This document shows, piece after piece, positions 35,005-44,111 of a stretch of DNA of 64,000 bases (its first letter is position 1; every line of letters begins with the position of its first letter). The position numbers were made by a program, and so were the translations under genes. This DNA comes from Streptomyces puniciscabiei. GTDB taxonomy: Bacteria > Actinomycetota > Actinomycetes > Streptomycetales > Streptomycetaceae. The DNA lies in assembly GCF_006715785.1 (NCBI RefSeq), contig NZ_VFNX01000001.1, positions 186,001 to 250,000 on the forward strand. Reading direction: 5' to 3'. The notes beneath the pieces were generated by a model that was given only the letters and a program-made list of their open reading frames with translations, was not told the DNA's origin and made no database searches.

Positions 35005-36166
35005 GCCGGGAGCGGCGGCCCGGCACGTGGCGGTCTGCACGGCCGCCGCGTACAGCCACATCGGCCCGCTGCTGGGCACGGTGGCCGAGCTGGTACGGCG
35101 CGGCGTCCACGTCAGTTACGCCACGACCGAGCAGTTCGCGCCGCTGGTGAAGTCCGTCGGTGCCACGCCCGTGCCGGTGCGCTCCTCGCTCCCCGCGGAC
35201 CCGGCCGACTGGCCCACCGACATCCGCTGGCTGCCGCTCCTCTACCTCGACGACGCCCGCGCCGCGCTGCCCCAACTGACGGCGGCCTTCGCGCGGAACC
35301 GCCCCGACCTCGTCCTCACCGAGGACCCTGCGGGCGCGGGCAGCGTCCTCGCCGCCCGGTGGGGCATCCCGTCGATGCAGGTCTGGACGTACCTGGCGGC
35401 ACCCCACCACTGGTCCCTGGCCCCGCCCGGGACGCCCACGGCGAACCCCGTGGCGCCCGAATTCCTCTCCCGACTGGCGGAGTTCCTCGCGGTGGAGGGC
35501 GTACGGACCACAGCGCGGGACCACTTGACCACGGCGCTGTCAGGCGGACTGGTCCTCATCCCCCGCTCCTTCCAGCCGGACGGCGACACCTTCAGCGAGG
35601 AGTACGCCTTCGTGGGCCCGACCCCGGCCCCCGAACCGGCGGACTGGACCCCGCCCGACGCGGACACCCCCGTCGCCCTGGTCTCCCTGGGGTCGATCGA
35701 CCATGCCCACCCGGAGTTCTTCGCGACGGTCGCCGAGGCGTTCACCGATCTCCCCTGGCACGTCGTGATGGCGACCGGCGATCGCTGCGACCTGCCCCCG
35801 TTTCCGGCGAACGTCGAGGCGCGTTCCTGGGTGCCGAACAGGGCCGTACTGCGCCATGCCGCCCTGACCGTCCACCACGGCGGGATGGCCACCACGATGG
35901 AGGCCCTCCAACACGGGGTGCCGTCCCTGGTGGTGCCCCGGCTGCCCGAACAGGCCGGCACCGCACGGCGCGTGCGCGAGCTGGGCCTGGGCACGGCGAT
36001 CCCGTTCCGCTCGGTCACCCCGGCGGCCCTGCGCACCACGGCACTGCGCCTGCACGCGCACGACGGCGTCCGCCGGCGGGTGGCCGCGATGCGCGAGGAG
36101 ATCCGCCGTGCGGGCGGCGCCCGCACCGCGGCCGACGCCGTCCTGCGACGCCTCGCTCCTGTATGA
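34988..36166 (+). CDS. GT1-family glycosyltransferase
   Basis: 392 residues from a GTG that overlaps the HFCD gene by 17 nt. N-terminus HVAVCTAAAYSHIGPLLGTVAELVRRG, then VALVSLGSIDHAHPEFF. The donor-binding LTVHHGGMATTMEALQHGVPSLVVPRLPEQ lies near residue 300. Divergent from the three minus-strand GT1 enzymes and lacking the shared duplicated half, so it probably uses a different donor or acceptor. Its location in the precursor operon suggests an early sugar attachment. Confidence 0.9.
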   Translation: MPAPAEPGAAARHVAVCTAAAYSHIGPLLGTVAELVRRGVHVSYATTEQFAPLVKSVGATPVPVRSSLPADPADWPTDIRWLPLLYLDDARAALPQLTAAFARNRPDLVLTEDPAGAGSVLAARWGIPSMQVWTYLAAPHHWSLAPPGTPTANPVAPEFLSRLAEFLAVEGVRTTARDHLTTALSGGLVLIPRSFQPDGDTFSEEYAFVGPTPAPEPADWTPPDADTPVALVSLGSIDHAHPEFFATVAEAFTDLPWHVVMATGDRCDLPPFPANVEARSWVPNRAVLRHAALTVHHGGMATTMEALQHGVPSLVVPRLPEQAGTARRVRELGLGTAIPFRSVTPAALRTTALRLHAHDGVRRRVAAMREEIRRAGGARTAADAVLRRLAPV

Positions 36167-36909
36167 GCGCCGAAGTGATCGGTGACGGATTCATCGCCCG
36201 CCACCTCCGCCGCCACCCGCTCCCGCACCACCGGGTGACCGTGCTGGCCGCGGGAGTCTCCAGAACCTCGGAGTCCGCGCCGGAGCAATTCGCCCGCGAG
36301 GCACGGCTGGTGACCGCCACGGCCCGCCGCTGCCGGGAGCAGCGCCGGCTGCTGGTCCTGCTGTCCACAGCGGCCACCGGCCTGTACGGCAGGCAGGGCG
36401 AGGGTCACGAGAGCGCGCGGATCACCCCGCTGACGCCATACGGCCATCACAAGCTGGCGATGGAACGGCTGGTCACCGCCTCCGGCGCCGCCGCGCTGAT
36501 CCTGCGCCTGAGTCATCTGGTCGGCCCGGACCAGAACCCGGCCCAGCTGATCCCGTCGCTGGTCCGTCAGATCCGCTCGGGCACGGTCACCGTCCACCAC
36601 GGGGCGCGCCGGGACCTACTGGACGTACGGCACTTCGGCACGGTGCTGAACCGGCTGCTGGACCTCGGGGTGCACGGCCGTACCGTCAATGTGGCCTCGG
36701 GGATCTCCTACTCGGCCGAGGAGATCGTCACCGCGGTCGAGGCGGCCCTGGGCAGGCGGGCGCACCGGGTCCCGCACGAGGTGCCGCCCGAGTCCCTGCG
36801 GATCTCTACCAGCCGGATGCGGGCCTACGTCCCCGAGGCCGCGCACTTCGGCTTCGGCCCCGCCTACCTGGACGGCCTCATCGCGCGCTACGCGCCAGCC
36901 ACGGTGTGA
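36163..36909 (+). CDS. NAD-dependent epimerase/dehydratase (extended SDR)
   Basis: 248 residues, shorter than typical sugar epimerases (~310-330). A cofactor loop GDGFIARHL lies at the very N-terminus, LLSTAATGLYG near residue 63, and the catalytic YxxxK as YGHHKLAMERL near residue 90. C-terminal VNVASGISYSAEEIVTAVEAALGR is SDR-like. ATGA overlap with the preceding GT1 gene. It may modify a nucleotide sugar or act on the peptide. A convergent gene overlaps its 3-prime end by 32 nt, which probably marks the cluster border. Confidence 0.85.
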   Translation: MSAEVIGDGFIARHLRRHPLPHHRVTVLAAGVSRTSESAPEQFAREARLVTATARRCREQRRLLVLLSTAATGLYGRQGEGHESARITPLTPYGHHKLAMERLVTASGAAALILRLSHLVGPDQNPAQLIPSLVRQIRSGTVTVHHGARRDLLDVRHFGTVLNRLLDLGVHGRTVNVASGISYSAEEIVTAVEAALGRRAHRVPHEVPPESLRISTSRMRAYVPEAAHFGFGPAYLDGLIARYAPATV

Positions 36910-37330
36910 GGTTGGCGTCCACGATCAGTTCCTTGTAGGTCTCGTCCCCCGGGAGCGGCACGATGAGCCACTGGCCGGGCGGGAACAGCCGGCCCTTGGT
37001 TTGGGCGAGCCCGCCGTAGACGGATCGCAGGAACCCGGGCACGGAGTCCCGCGGCACATCGTGGAACTCCACCCCGTCGACGATGATCCGCGCGTCGTCC
37101 TCGGGAAAGAGCCGGACGCTGACGGAGGGCGACCCGGCCAGCTCCACGAACGCCTCGTGCGGCAGCGAGCCGTCGGGGTCGAACACGGTGAACAGCTCTG
37201 CCGAGGTGCGGCGCGAGGTCTGGTCGGCACCGATGTCGTCGGTGACGGTCATGCTCACCCCGAACTCCACCGCGAGGTCACGAATCGCCACGACAGCGGA
37301 CTCAGTGGTCGGCAAATGCGCTCTCTCCAT
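36878..37330 (-). CDS. Hypothetical protein
   Basis: 150 residues, acidic, without membrane segments. Recognisable elements are only descriptive: a central LPHEAFVELAGSPSVSVRLFPEDDARIIVDGVEF and a C-terminal GQWLIVPLPGDETYKELIVDANLTPWLAR. I do not recognise the family. It converges on and overlaps the SDR gene tail by 32 nt, so the two transcripts are antisense there. Confidence 0.6.
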   Translation of the reverse strand: MERAHLPTTESAVVAIRDLAVEFGVSMTVTDDIGADQTSRRTSAELFTVFDPDGSLPHEAFVELAGSPSVSVRLFPEDDARIIVDGVEFHDVPRDSVPGFLRSVYGGLAQTKGRLFPPGQWLIVPLPGDETYKELIVDANLTPWLARSAR

Positions 37331-37441
37331 GCGCCGATCATGCCCGACGAACCCCACAGAGGTCTAGACAACGCTCCTCGCCTCTCCTGACGGGCCAGGC
37401 TTTCCGCCCTTCCGCGTCGAGAGAGTGAGCCGTTTGCATCC

Positions 37442-37600
37442 TCACTCTGAACTGGTCAGATGCAGGGTGAGGACAGCCTGAACGAGACTCGTGATGCGGG
37501 TGGTCGAGCAGCCGAGTTTACGTAGGAGCCGCCAGGACTTGAGGGTGGCGACGGCCTGCTCGACGAGGGCCCGGATCTTCGCGTGGGACCGGTTGACCGT
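37442..37600 (-). pseudogene. IS5-type transposase remnant (C-terminal end)
   Basis: The minus strand reads VNRSHAKIRALVEQAVATLKSWRLLRKLGCSTTRITSLVQAVLTLHL and stops at 37,442. This is the typical C-terminus of Streptomyces IS5/DDE_Tnp_4 transposases. Homology ends where the inverted repeat of the next IS begins (37,601), so that element cut it off. Confidence 0.8.
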
Positions 37601-38780
37601 GTGGGGCTCGTAAAGTCATCGCCGCAGGTTGGGATGGTACAGCGGTTCCGGCTGGGACCATGTCCCCCGTGATCCTCTCGATGCTGTACAAGGTAGCCCG
37701 CAAGCTGTTGTCCGTCCCCGCGGTGCTGCTGCGCCGCGACAACCTCGAAGGACGGCGAGTTGCTTGTCCTCCGCCACGAGGCTGCGGTGCTACGGCGTCA
37801 GATCGCCGGCCCGGTCCGCTACGAGCCCGCCGACCGGTTCTGGCTGGCCGCACTCTCCAGCCTGATACCCCGGCGCCGCCGGCGCGAGGTCTTCGCGGTC
37901 ACTCCCGATACCCTGCTGGCCTGGCACCGCAGGTTCATCGCCGCGAAGTGTGACTACAGCGCCGACGCGGCCGCACCGGACGCCCGCACCAGGGCAGCGC
38001 CCAAAAAGCTGATCCTGCAGCTCACTCGAGAGAACGCGAGGTGGGGACACCGGCGGATCCAGGGCGAACTGGCCCGACTCGGGCACCCCATCGCAGCCTC
38101 CACGGTATGGGAGATCCTCCACGCAGCGGGCATCGATCCAGCCCCGCGCCGTACCGGGCCAACCTGGCGGGAGTTCCTCACCAACCAGGCCCAGAGCATC
38201 ATCGCCGTCGACTTCTTCCACCTCGACACTGCCCTCGGACGCAGGCGCTACGCACTGGCGTTCCTCGAACGCGGCGCCCGACGCCTGCACATCGCCGGCG
38301 TCACCGCAAACCCGACCCGTGAGTGGACGGTGCAGCGAGCGCGGAACCTTGCCGCCGACCTCGGCACGCGCATGGAGTCCTTGCACTTCCTGCTGCGTGA
38401 CCGCGACGGCAAGTACGGCCAGCCCTTCGACGCCGTCTTCGAGGCCGAGGAGATGGAGATCCTCAAGAGTGCGCCGCGAGCACCTCGGATGAACGCCCAC
38501 TGCGAGCGGGTGATCGGCAGCATCCGGCGCGAAGCCCTCGATCACGTCCTTATCCTGAACGAGGCCCACGCCCGGCACGTCTTGACCGCCTACGAGCGGC
38601 ACTACAACGACCACCGCCCCCACCGGGCCCGCAACCAACGACCTCCAAACGCCGACCAGCAGCCCATCACCGTGCACGAGCGCGAAGGCCGCAGGCTCCT
38701 CCGCACCCGCATCCTCAGCGGTGTCATCAATGAGTACCGATACGCGGCCTGACCTGCAGCGACGACTTTCCGAGCCCCAC
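37601..38780. mobile_element. IS481-like insertion sequence with ~28-bp terminal inverted repeats
   Basis: Left end 37,601-37,628 starts GTGGGGCTCG; the right end 38,753-38,780 is its reverse complement with 25 of 28 matches, and two further bases outside may also pair. The element carries one transposase gene. I see no clear target-site duplication; the flanks are an IS5 remnant on the left and a recombinase remnant on the right, so the junctions may be recombined. Confidence 0.82.
37660..38752 (+). CDS. Integrase-core (DDE) transposase, frameshifted near the N-terminus
   Basis: The N-terminus MSPVILSMLYKVARKLLSVPAVLLRRD is in one frame; from about 37,745 the protein continues in the next frame (KDGELLVLRHEAAVLRRQIAG). 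The DDE domain is complete: Asp in IIAVDFFHLD, Asp in LLRDRDGKYG and Glu in NAHCERVIGSIRREALDH. It ends in the YNDHRPHRARNQRPP tail. Two fewer bases, or one more frame correction, separates the N-terminal ~28 residues from the rest. A programmed frameshift is possible but I see no slippery heptamer. The tail is similar to the transposase fragment at 2-169. Confidence 0.85.
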
Positions 38781-39203
38781 ACCCAGACCCCCGAGCAGGC
38801 CCAAGCACGCCAGGCGATCAAGGACTGCGAGCGGCGCCTCGCCCGCTACCAGGCAGCCCTCGACGCCGGAGCCGACCCCGCCGTCGTCACCCAGTGGATC
38901 AACGAGGCCCAGCGAGGCAAGGACGCGGCGCAGAAGAAGCTCGACGCGCACCCCGCCGTCACCCGAAAGAACCAGATCCCGCTCGACGCGCGACAGATCC
39001 GGCAGATCACTGAGAGTCTTGGGGATATCGCACAGCGCATCCAGACTGCCGCCGCCGAGAAGAAAGGCCCGCTCTGCGACGCCCTGGTCATCACCATCAG
39101 CTACGAACACGCAACGAGGACCGCGACCGTAAGGTCGAGGCCCTCGTCACCGTATCGTCAATCGTTGTGTCCGAGGGGGGACTTGAACCCCCACGCCCGA
39201 TAA
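38781..39203 (+). pseudogene. Serine recombinase C-terminal remnant running into tRNA-Leu
   Basis: The reading frame has TPEQAQARQAIKDCERRLARYQAALDAGADPAVVTQWINEAQRGKDAAQKKL, a coiled-coil region. The LDARQIRQITESLGDIAQRIQ and SYEHATRTATV blocks are typical of the C-terminus of actinobacterial large serine recombinases. The last residues, LCPRGDLNPHAR, are encoded inside the tRNA-Leu gene. The catalytic domain is missing, cut off by the IS at 38,780. This is most likely an end of a former integrative element sited at the tRNA. Confidence 0.75.
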
Positions 39204-39252
39204 AGGGCACTAGCACCTCAAGCTAGCGCGTCTGCCATTCCGCCACCCGGAC
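39168..39252 (-). tRNA. tRNA-Leu (anticodon GAG)
   Basis: 85-nt class II tRNA. Acceptor stem GTCCGGG pairs with CTCGGAC (one G-U). The anticodon stem CTAGC/GCTAG encloses loop TTGAGGT with anticodon GAG, there is a long variable arm, and T-loop TTCAAGT sits in a GGGGG/CCCCC stem. CCA is not encoded. The 3-prime half overlaps the end of a serine recombinase frame, as expected for an attachment site. Confidence 0.93.
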
Positions 39253-39426
39253 TAGGTGTCGGCCGCCTTGCCGGGGTGTTCCCCGCGGCGACAGGGACAA
39301 CAATACCAAGGTTTCGGAGTGCGTTTCACCTGCGTATCCGTCCCGTGGGGGCGGCCCGGGACCGGCCGGGCCGCCTCGGCGGGGGGAGTGTACGGAATGG
39401 ATGGGGTTGCGTACGGGGCGTGAGGG

Positions 39427-41025
39427 TTACGGCATGAGCTGGTGGTCCGGGAAGTTCCCCGGCAGCCGCTCCTCCGCCGGGCCCCGGGTCACGGCGCGGA
39501 CCAGGAGGTCGCCGCCCACGAAGGCACCGCGCCAGGAGGCGCCGAAGCCGCCGAACAGTTCGTCGCGGTCGCCCCGGGAGCGGGGGACGCCGTGGCCGGT
39601 CTTGAAGGCGCGGATCTGCGGGGCGAGCCGGTCGTAGGTGGCCCGGTCGTCCGTGGCGAGGGTGGCGACCAGCGCGCCGTTGGACGCGTTCATGGCGGCC
39701 AGCAGCTCGGCCTCGGTGTCGACCAGGACGATCGTGTCGACGGGTCCGAAGGGTTCCGCGTGGTGCAGCGGGGAGGACGGCGGCGGGTTGAGGAGGGTGA
39801 CCGGGTGGACGTAGGCGGAGGTGTCCTGACCCGGAAGGAACCGCGTGTCGTCCGGGCGGCCTCGGTACGGCGGTACGGCACCCCGGTCGACCGCCTCGGC
39901 GACCTGGTCGGTGAGTTCCTTGGACTTGGCCGCGTTGATCAGCGGGCCGAAGTCCAGTTCGGGGAGCGGGTCGGCCGGGTCCGCCACCGCGAGGGGGTGG
40001 CCGACGCGGACGGAGCGGACCGCCGGGAGGTAGGCCGCCAGGAACGCGTCCAACAGGGAGCGCTGCACCACGAAACGCGGGTAAGCGGTGCAGCGCTGTT
40101 TTCCGTACTCGAAGAGCTTGGGGATCACGGCCGTGAGCCGCTCCCAGCCCGAGAAGTCCCAGATGCCCCAGGTGTTCAGGACCTCCTGTTCCAGGATGTG
40201 CGGTTTGCCGAGGCCGGCGACCGCCGTCGCGACGTCGGCTCCGGTGTCGCGGCCCCCGACGAACGACACGCAGCCGATCTCCGGCGCCCGCACCAGCGCC
40301 TGGTTCAGCTCACGACCGCTGCCGCCGACCAGCGTGACCGGCACTCCCTCGCGAGCGGCCAGCGCCATGGCCAGGGTGAGGCAGGCCACACCGCCGTCGG
40401 TCGGTGTCTTGGCGATCACGGCGTTGCCGGCCAGGGCCTGCACGAGGGCGGCGTGCACGAGCACGCTCATCGGATAGTTCCAGCTGGCGATGTTGGACAC
40501 CGGTCCGTCCAGCGGTGCCCGGCCGGCGAGCATGGGCTCGATGCCGTCGGCGTACCAGCGCACGCCGTCGATCGCCCGGTCGACGTCCGCGAGAGCCAGC
40601 CTCCAGGGCTTGCCGATCTCCCAGACGAGCAGCAGGGCGAGCAGATCGCGGTGTGCGGTGAGCGCGTCCAGGGTTGCGGCGATCCGCGCACGCCGTTCGG
40701 GCAGCGGGATGTGCCGCCAGGCTCGGTGCTGGTCGAGGGCCGCTCGTACGGCCTGCTGGGCGGTGGCGCCGTCGAGCCGCGGGGCGCCGGCGATCGGGGT
40801 GCCGTCGACCGGGGTGGTCGCCGGGAGCGTACGTCCGTCGGGACGCCAGGCGGTGCCCCACAGATTGAGGACGCGGTCGTCCCGGAACGCCTCCGGCGCG
40901 GCTGCCCGGCAGCGCCGCCAGGCGTCGGCGTAGGCCGTGCCGGGTTTCAGAAGCACCGGGACCGGGGCGGCCGGGCGCTCGGCGGGGTCCGGGGGCGGCG
41001 GGTTCGGGGTGAGGGTGGATGTCAT
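39427..41025 (-). CDS. Aldehyde dehydrogenase family protein
   Basis: 532 residues. The NAD-binding segment includes NIASWNYPMSVLVHAALVQALAGNAVIAKTP and VTLVGGSGRELNQAL. The catalytic Cys lies in YGKQRCTAYPRFVVQ (residue ~325) and a Glu in HILEQEVLNTW replaces the usual ELGG context, so substrate range may be unusual. ATG at 41,025. A 189-bp G-rich spacer separates it from the sucD-like gene on the same strand. Oxidation of an aldehyde to an acid or acyl-CoA precursor is likely; the exact substrate is not predictable. Confidence 0.85.
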   Translation of the reverse strand: MTSTLTPNPPPPDPAERPAAPVPVLLKPGTAYADAWRRCRAAAPEAFRDDRVLNLWGTAWRPDGRTLPATTPVDGTPIAGAPRLDGATAQQAVRAALDQHRAWRHIPLPERRARIAATLDALTAHRDLLALLLVWEIGKPWRLALADVDRAIDGVRWYADGIEPMLAGRAPLDGPVSNIASWNYPMSVLVHAALVQALAGNAVIAKTPTDGGVACLTLAMALAAREGVPVTLVGGSGRELNQALVRAPEIGCVSFVGGRDTGADVATAVAGLGKPHILEQEVLNTWGIWDFSGWERLTAVIPKLFEYGKQRCTAYPRFVVQRSLLDAFLAAYLPAVRSVRVGHPLAVADPADPLPELDFGPLINAAKSKELTDQVAEAVDRGAVPPYRGRPDDTRFLPGQDTSAYVHPVTLLNPPPSSPLHHAEPFGPVDTIVLVDTEAELLAAMNASNGALVATLATDDRATYDRLAPQIRAFKTGHGVPRSRGDRDELFGGFGASWRGAFVGGDLLVRAVTRGPAEERLPGNFPDHQLMP

Positions 41026-41052
41026 ACGTCGGCTCCGCTCTCGCTGCACGGT

Positions 41053-41148
41053 CGGGGCGGGGTGGGGTGGGGTGCGGTGGTGCGGGGTGGGGTGCAATGG
41101 GATGGGGTCGGGGTGCAGGGGTATAGCGGGGTGGGGTGGAGTGGAGGG
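41053..41148 (+). repeat. G-tract-rich low-complexity spacer
   Basis: About 95 bp dominated by GGGGTGGGGT-like runs on the plus strand between the ALDH start and the sucD stop. More than ten runs of three or more G give strong G-quadruplex potential on the template strand of the ALDH promoter region. No ORF is supported here. Confidence 0.75.
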
Positions 41149-41214
41149 CTCGGGCAGCGGGTGGAATGTGAGGGATCGAACGCGCCCGGCTCCGCCGCAC
41201 ACGCTCGCCCCCCG

Positions 41215-42096
41215 TCACCCGGCCCGCAGGGTGTTCAGAACGAGCCGGGCCGTCTCCGACGGGGTGCGGCCGACGCGGACTCCGGACGCCTCCAGGGCCT
41301 GCTGCTTGGCGCGGGCGGTGCCGGTGGAACCGGAGACGATCGCGCCGGCGTGGCCCATGGTCCGGCCCTCGGGTGCGGTGAATCCGGCGATGTAGCCGAC
41401 GACCGGTTTGGTGACGTGGTCGCGGATGTAGGCGGCGGCGCGTTCCTCGGCGTCGCCTCCGATCTCCCCGATGAGTACGACGAGTTCGGTGTCGGGGTCG
41501 TCCTGGAAGGCGCCCAGGCAGTCGATGTGGCTGGTGCCGACCACGGGGTCGCCGCCGATGCCGACGCAGGTGGAGAAGCCGATGTCGCGGAGCTCGTACA
41601 TGAGCTGGTACGTGAGCGTGCCCGACTCGGAGACCAGGCCGACGGGGCCGGGCTTGGTGATGTCGGCGGGGGTGATGCCGGCGTTGGACTGGCCGGGGGT
41701 GATCAGGCCGGGGCAGTTGGGGCCGACGATCCGGGTGCCGTTCCGGCGCGCGTACGAGGTGAAGGCGACCGTGTCGTGGACCGGGATGCCCTCGGTGATG
41801 ACCACGGCGAGGGGGATGCGGGCGTCGGCGGCCTCGATGACGGCGGCCTTGGCGAACGCGGGCGGCACGAAGACGACGGTGACATCGGCGCCGGTGGACT
41901 GTATGCCGTCGGCGACCGAGCCGAAGACGGGGACGGTCTGCCCGTCGAAGTCGACGCTCTGCCCGGCCTTGCGCGGGTTGACCCCGCCGACGACGTTCGT
42001 GCCGCCCGCGAGCATGCGCCGGGTGTGCCGCATGCCCTGGCCCCCGGTCATGCCCTGGACGAGGACCTTGCTCTCCTTGGTGAGGTGGATGGCCAT
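41215..42096 (-). CDS. sucD: Succinyl-CoA ligase alpha subunit paralogue
   Basis: 293 residues. CoA-binding N-terminus ([25 protein letters not shown] and [10 protein letters not shown]), Glu-containing [27 protein letters not shown], and the phosphohistidine loop TMGHAGAIV near residue 255. Full length. In a complete enzyme it would pair with SucC, but the adjacent beta-subunit gene lacks its N-terminal half. Neighbours suggest activation of a small dicarboxylate to a CoA ester in C1/oxalate metabolism rather than the TCA cycle; that is inference. Confidence 0.92.
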   Translation of the reverse strand: MAIHLTKESKVLVQGMTGGQGMRHTRRMLAGGTNVVGGVNPRKAGQSVDFDGQTVPVFGSVADGIQSTGADVTVVFVPPAFAKAAVIEAADARIPLAVVITEGIPVHDTVAFTSYARRNGTRIVGPNCPGLITPGQSNAGITPADITKPGPVGLVSESGTLTYQLMYELRDIGFSTCVGIGGDPVVGTSHIDCLGAFQDDPDTELVVLIGEIGGDAEERAAAYIRDHVTKPVVGYIAGFTAPEGRTMGHAGAIVSGSTGTARAKQQALEASGVRVGRTPSETARLVLNTLRAG

Positions 42097-42107
42097 GTCC
42101 CGGCTCC

Positions 42108-42722
42108 TCAGGCGGTGTGGGCGAGTTCGGCGGCCCGGCGGGCGGCGCCGTCCATGGTGGTGGCCTGTTCGACGAGCGGATGGGCGCGCTCGCCGAGGAT
42201 CGCGCGTCCGTGTGCGGCGTTGTTGCCGTCGAGGCGGGCGACGAGCGGCTTGGTCAGCCGGACGGTGTAGACAGCGGCCACGATTCCCTCGGCGACCGCG
42301 TCGCAGGCGGTGATCCCGCCGAAGACGTTGAGGAGGACGGATTTCACGGCCGGGTCGGAGAGGATCACCGACAGGCCGTCGGCCATCACCTGCGCGGAGG
42401 CGCCGCCGCCGATGTCGAGGAAGTCGGCGGGGCGGGCGCCGCAGCCGGCGACGACGTCCAGGGTCGACATGACCAGGCCCGCGCCGTTGCCGATGACCCC
42501 CACCTCGCCGTCGAGCCTGACGTAGGTGAGGCCGCGTTCGGCGGCGGCCGCCTCCAGGGGGTCCTGGCACTCCTCGTCCCGCACACCCCAACGCGCCTGC
42601 CAGTAGCGGGCGTTGTCGTCCAGGGTGACCTTGCCGTCCACAGCGAGGATCCGCCCCTGGGGGGTGCGCACCAGCGGGTTGACCTCGACCAGCAGGGCGT
42701 CCTCGCGGACCAGCACCTGCCA
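42108..42722 (-). pseudogene. sucC: Succinyl-CoA ligase beta subunit paralogue, N-terminal half missing
   Basis: The visible protein begins at [40 protein letters not shown]. It runs through the C-terminal CoA-ligase domain ([52 protein letters not shown]) to a normal stop. About 170-180 residues of the ATP-grasp domain are absent. The break coincides with four 32-bp tandem repeats at 42,726-42,853. A chance in-frame start in the repeats could express the fragment, but ATP binding would be lost. Confidence 0.85.
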
Positions 42723-42725
42723 CAG

Positions 42726-42853
42726 AGACCGGCGGCGAGCACGCGGCCGACCGCCTGAGACCGGCGGCGAGCACGCAGCCGACCACCTGAGACCGGCGGC
42801 GAGCACGCAGCCGACCACCTGAGACCGGCGGCGGGCATGCGGCCGACGTCCTG
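42726..42853. repeat. Four tandem 32-bp repeats
   Basis: Units start at 42,726, 42,758, 42,790 and 42,822, each beginning AGACCGGCGGCG. Units 2 and 3 are identical; units 1 and 4 differ at a few positions. There are no spacers, so this is not CRISPR. The array abuts the broken sucC and extends towards the ltrA promoter. Confidence 0.92.
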
Positions 42854-42917
42854 GGCATGTCTGCCGGAGGTTCCCCCTCTACGATCTGCACAGCGATCGC
42901 CGGAGGGGGAACACCGC

Positions 42918-44111
42918 ATGCACAGCACGCCGTTGGAGGCGGCGGCCGAGGAGACGGGGCGCCGGGTCACCACCCTGGAGCTCTTCTTCGACCTGGTCTT
43001 CGTCTTCACGCTCACCCAGCTGACCGTGCTGCTCGCGCACGACCTGTCGTTCGCCACGGCAGGCCGGGTCGCACTGATCCTCGTCGTCCTGTTCTGGATG
43101 TACGGCGCCTACGCCTACCTCACGAACCAGGTGCCGCCCGACCGGCCGTCCCGGCGGTTGCTGCTCATGCTCGGCATGGCCGCGTTCCTGGTGTGCGCGC
43201 TCGCGATCCCCCGGGTCTTCGACGACACCGGCGTGGTCTTCGGCCTCGGGTTCCTGCTCGTGGTGGTCGTGCACACCGCCCTGTACACCCGAAGCCACGG
43301 CTGGGACTCCATCTGGTACGGCGTCACCAACGCGCTGGCGGCCCTGTCGGTGACCGGCGCCGGGCTCGTCCACGGGCTTGCCACGGACGGGCTCTGGCTG
43401 CTGGCGATCGCCCTGCAGTTCGTGACGCCGCTCGTGGCCGAGCACGGTCCCGGCCGTAAGGACGGACGCAGCGCGGCGGCGCTGCGGGTGCAACTGGGCG
43501 CCCTGGACCCGGCGCACTTCGTGGAGCGGCACGGGCTGCTGCTGATCATCGCCTTCGGCGAGTCCGTGATCTCCATCGGTGTCGGCATCGGTGATCTTCC
43601 GCTCACCCCCGGACTGTTCTGCGGCGCATTCCTCGCGCTGGCCCTGTCGGTCGCGCTGTGGTGGACGTACTTCGTGCGGGACGAGGAGGCGGCCGAGGCC
43701 GCGTTCCGGGCGACGCCCGCCCCGGCCCGCTGGCGGCTCGCGATGAACGCCTACTACTACGCCTTCCTGCCGATGCTGCTCGGCATCGCCTACCTCGCCG
43801 CCGGCATCAAGAAAACCCTCGGCCATCTGACCGAACACCCGCAGCCGGGACCGGCGTTGGCGCTCGCGGGCGGGGTGGCCCTGTTTCTCGCGGGCGACGT
43901 GGGCTTCCGTGCGGCCCTGCGGCTGCGGCCGGTCCGCTTCCGGGCGGCCGGCGCCGCCGTCGCCCCGGCCACCGCCGCGGTCGGCGTCCGCATGCCGGTC
44001 TACGGCGAACTGCTGCTGCTGGTTGCCGTGTTGGTGGGCATGCTGGCCGTGGAGGCCCGGTCCTGCGCGGCGGTCCGGCCGGCCGTCGCCGGAGTGGACG
44101 AGCCCGTGTGA
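42918..44111 (+). CDS. Low temperature requirement protein A (LtrA) family membrane protein
   Basis: 397 residues, about eleven to twelve membrane helices. The family signature [20 protein letters not shown] lies near the N-terminus, with [19 protein letters not shown] in the middle and [20 protein letters not shown] later. GGAGGGGGA precedes the ATG. LtrA proteins are widespread in actinomycetes and their function is not established. The gene stands alone, converging on the GntR regulator (stops abut at 44,111/44,112). Confidence 0.9.
   Translation: MHSTPLEAAAEETGRRVTTLELFFDLVFVFTLTQLTVLLAHDLSFATAGRVALILVVLFWMYGAYAYLTNQVPPDRPSRRLLLMLGMAAFLVCALAIPRVFDDTGVVFGLGFLLVVVVHTALYTRSHGWDSIWYGVTNALAALSVTGAGLVHGLATDGLWLLAIALQFVTPLVAEHGPGRKDGRSAAALRVQLGALDPAHFVERHGLLLIIAFGESVISIGVGIGDLPLTPGLFCGAFLALALSVALWWTYFVRDEEAAEAAFRATPAPARWRLAMNAYYYAFLPMLLGIAYLAAGIKKTLGHLTEHPQPGPALALAGGVALFLAGDVGFRAALRLRPVRFRAAGAAVAPATAAVGVRMPVYGELLLLVAVLVGMLAVEARSCAAVRPAVAGVDEPV

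Noticed and set aside
37660..37760. Programmed -1 frameshift in the IS481-like transposase
   Set aside because: No A6-type or X-XXY-YYZ slippery site is present where the frame changes, so a mutation or sequencing error is more likely.
42726..42853. CRISPR array
   Set aside because: The 32-bp units are contiguous with no unique spacers, and no cas genes are nearby.
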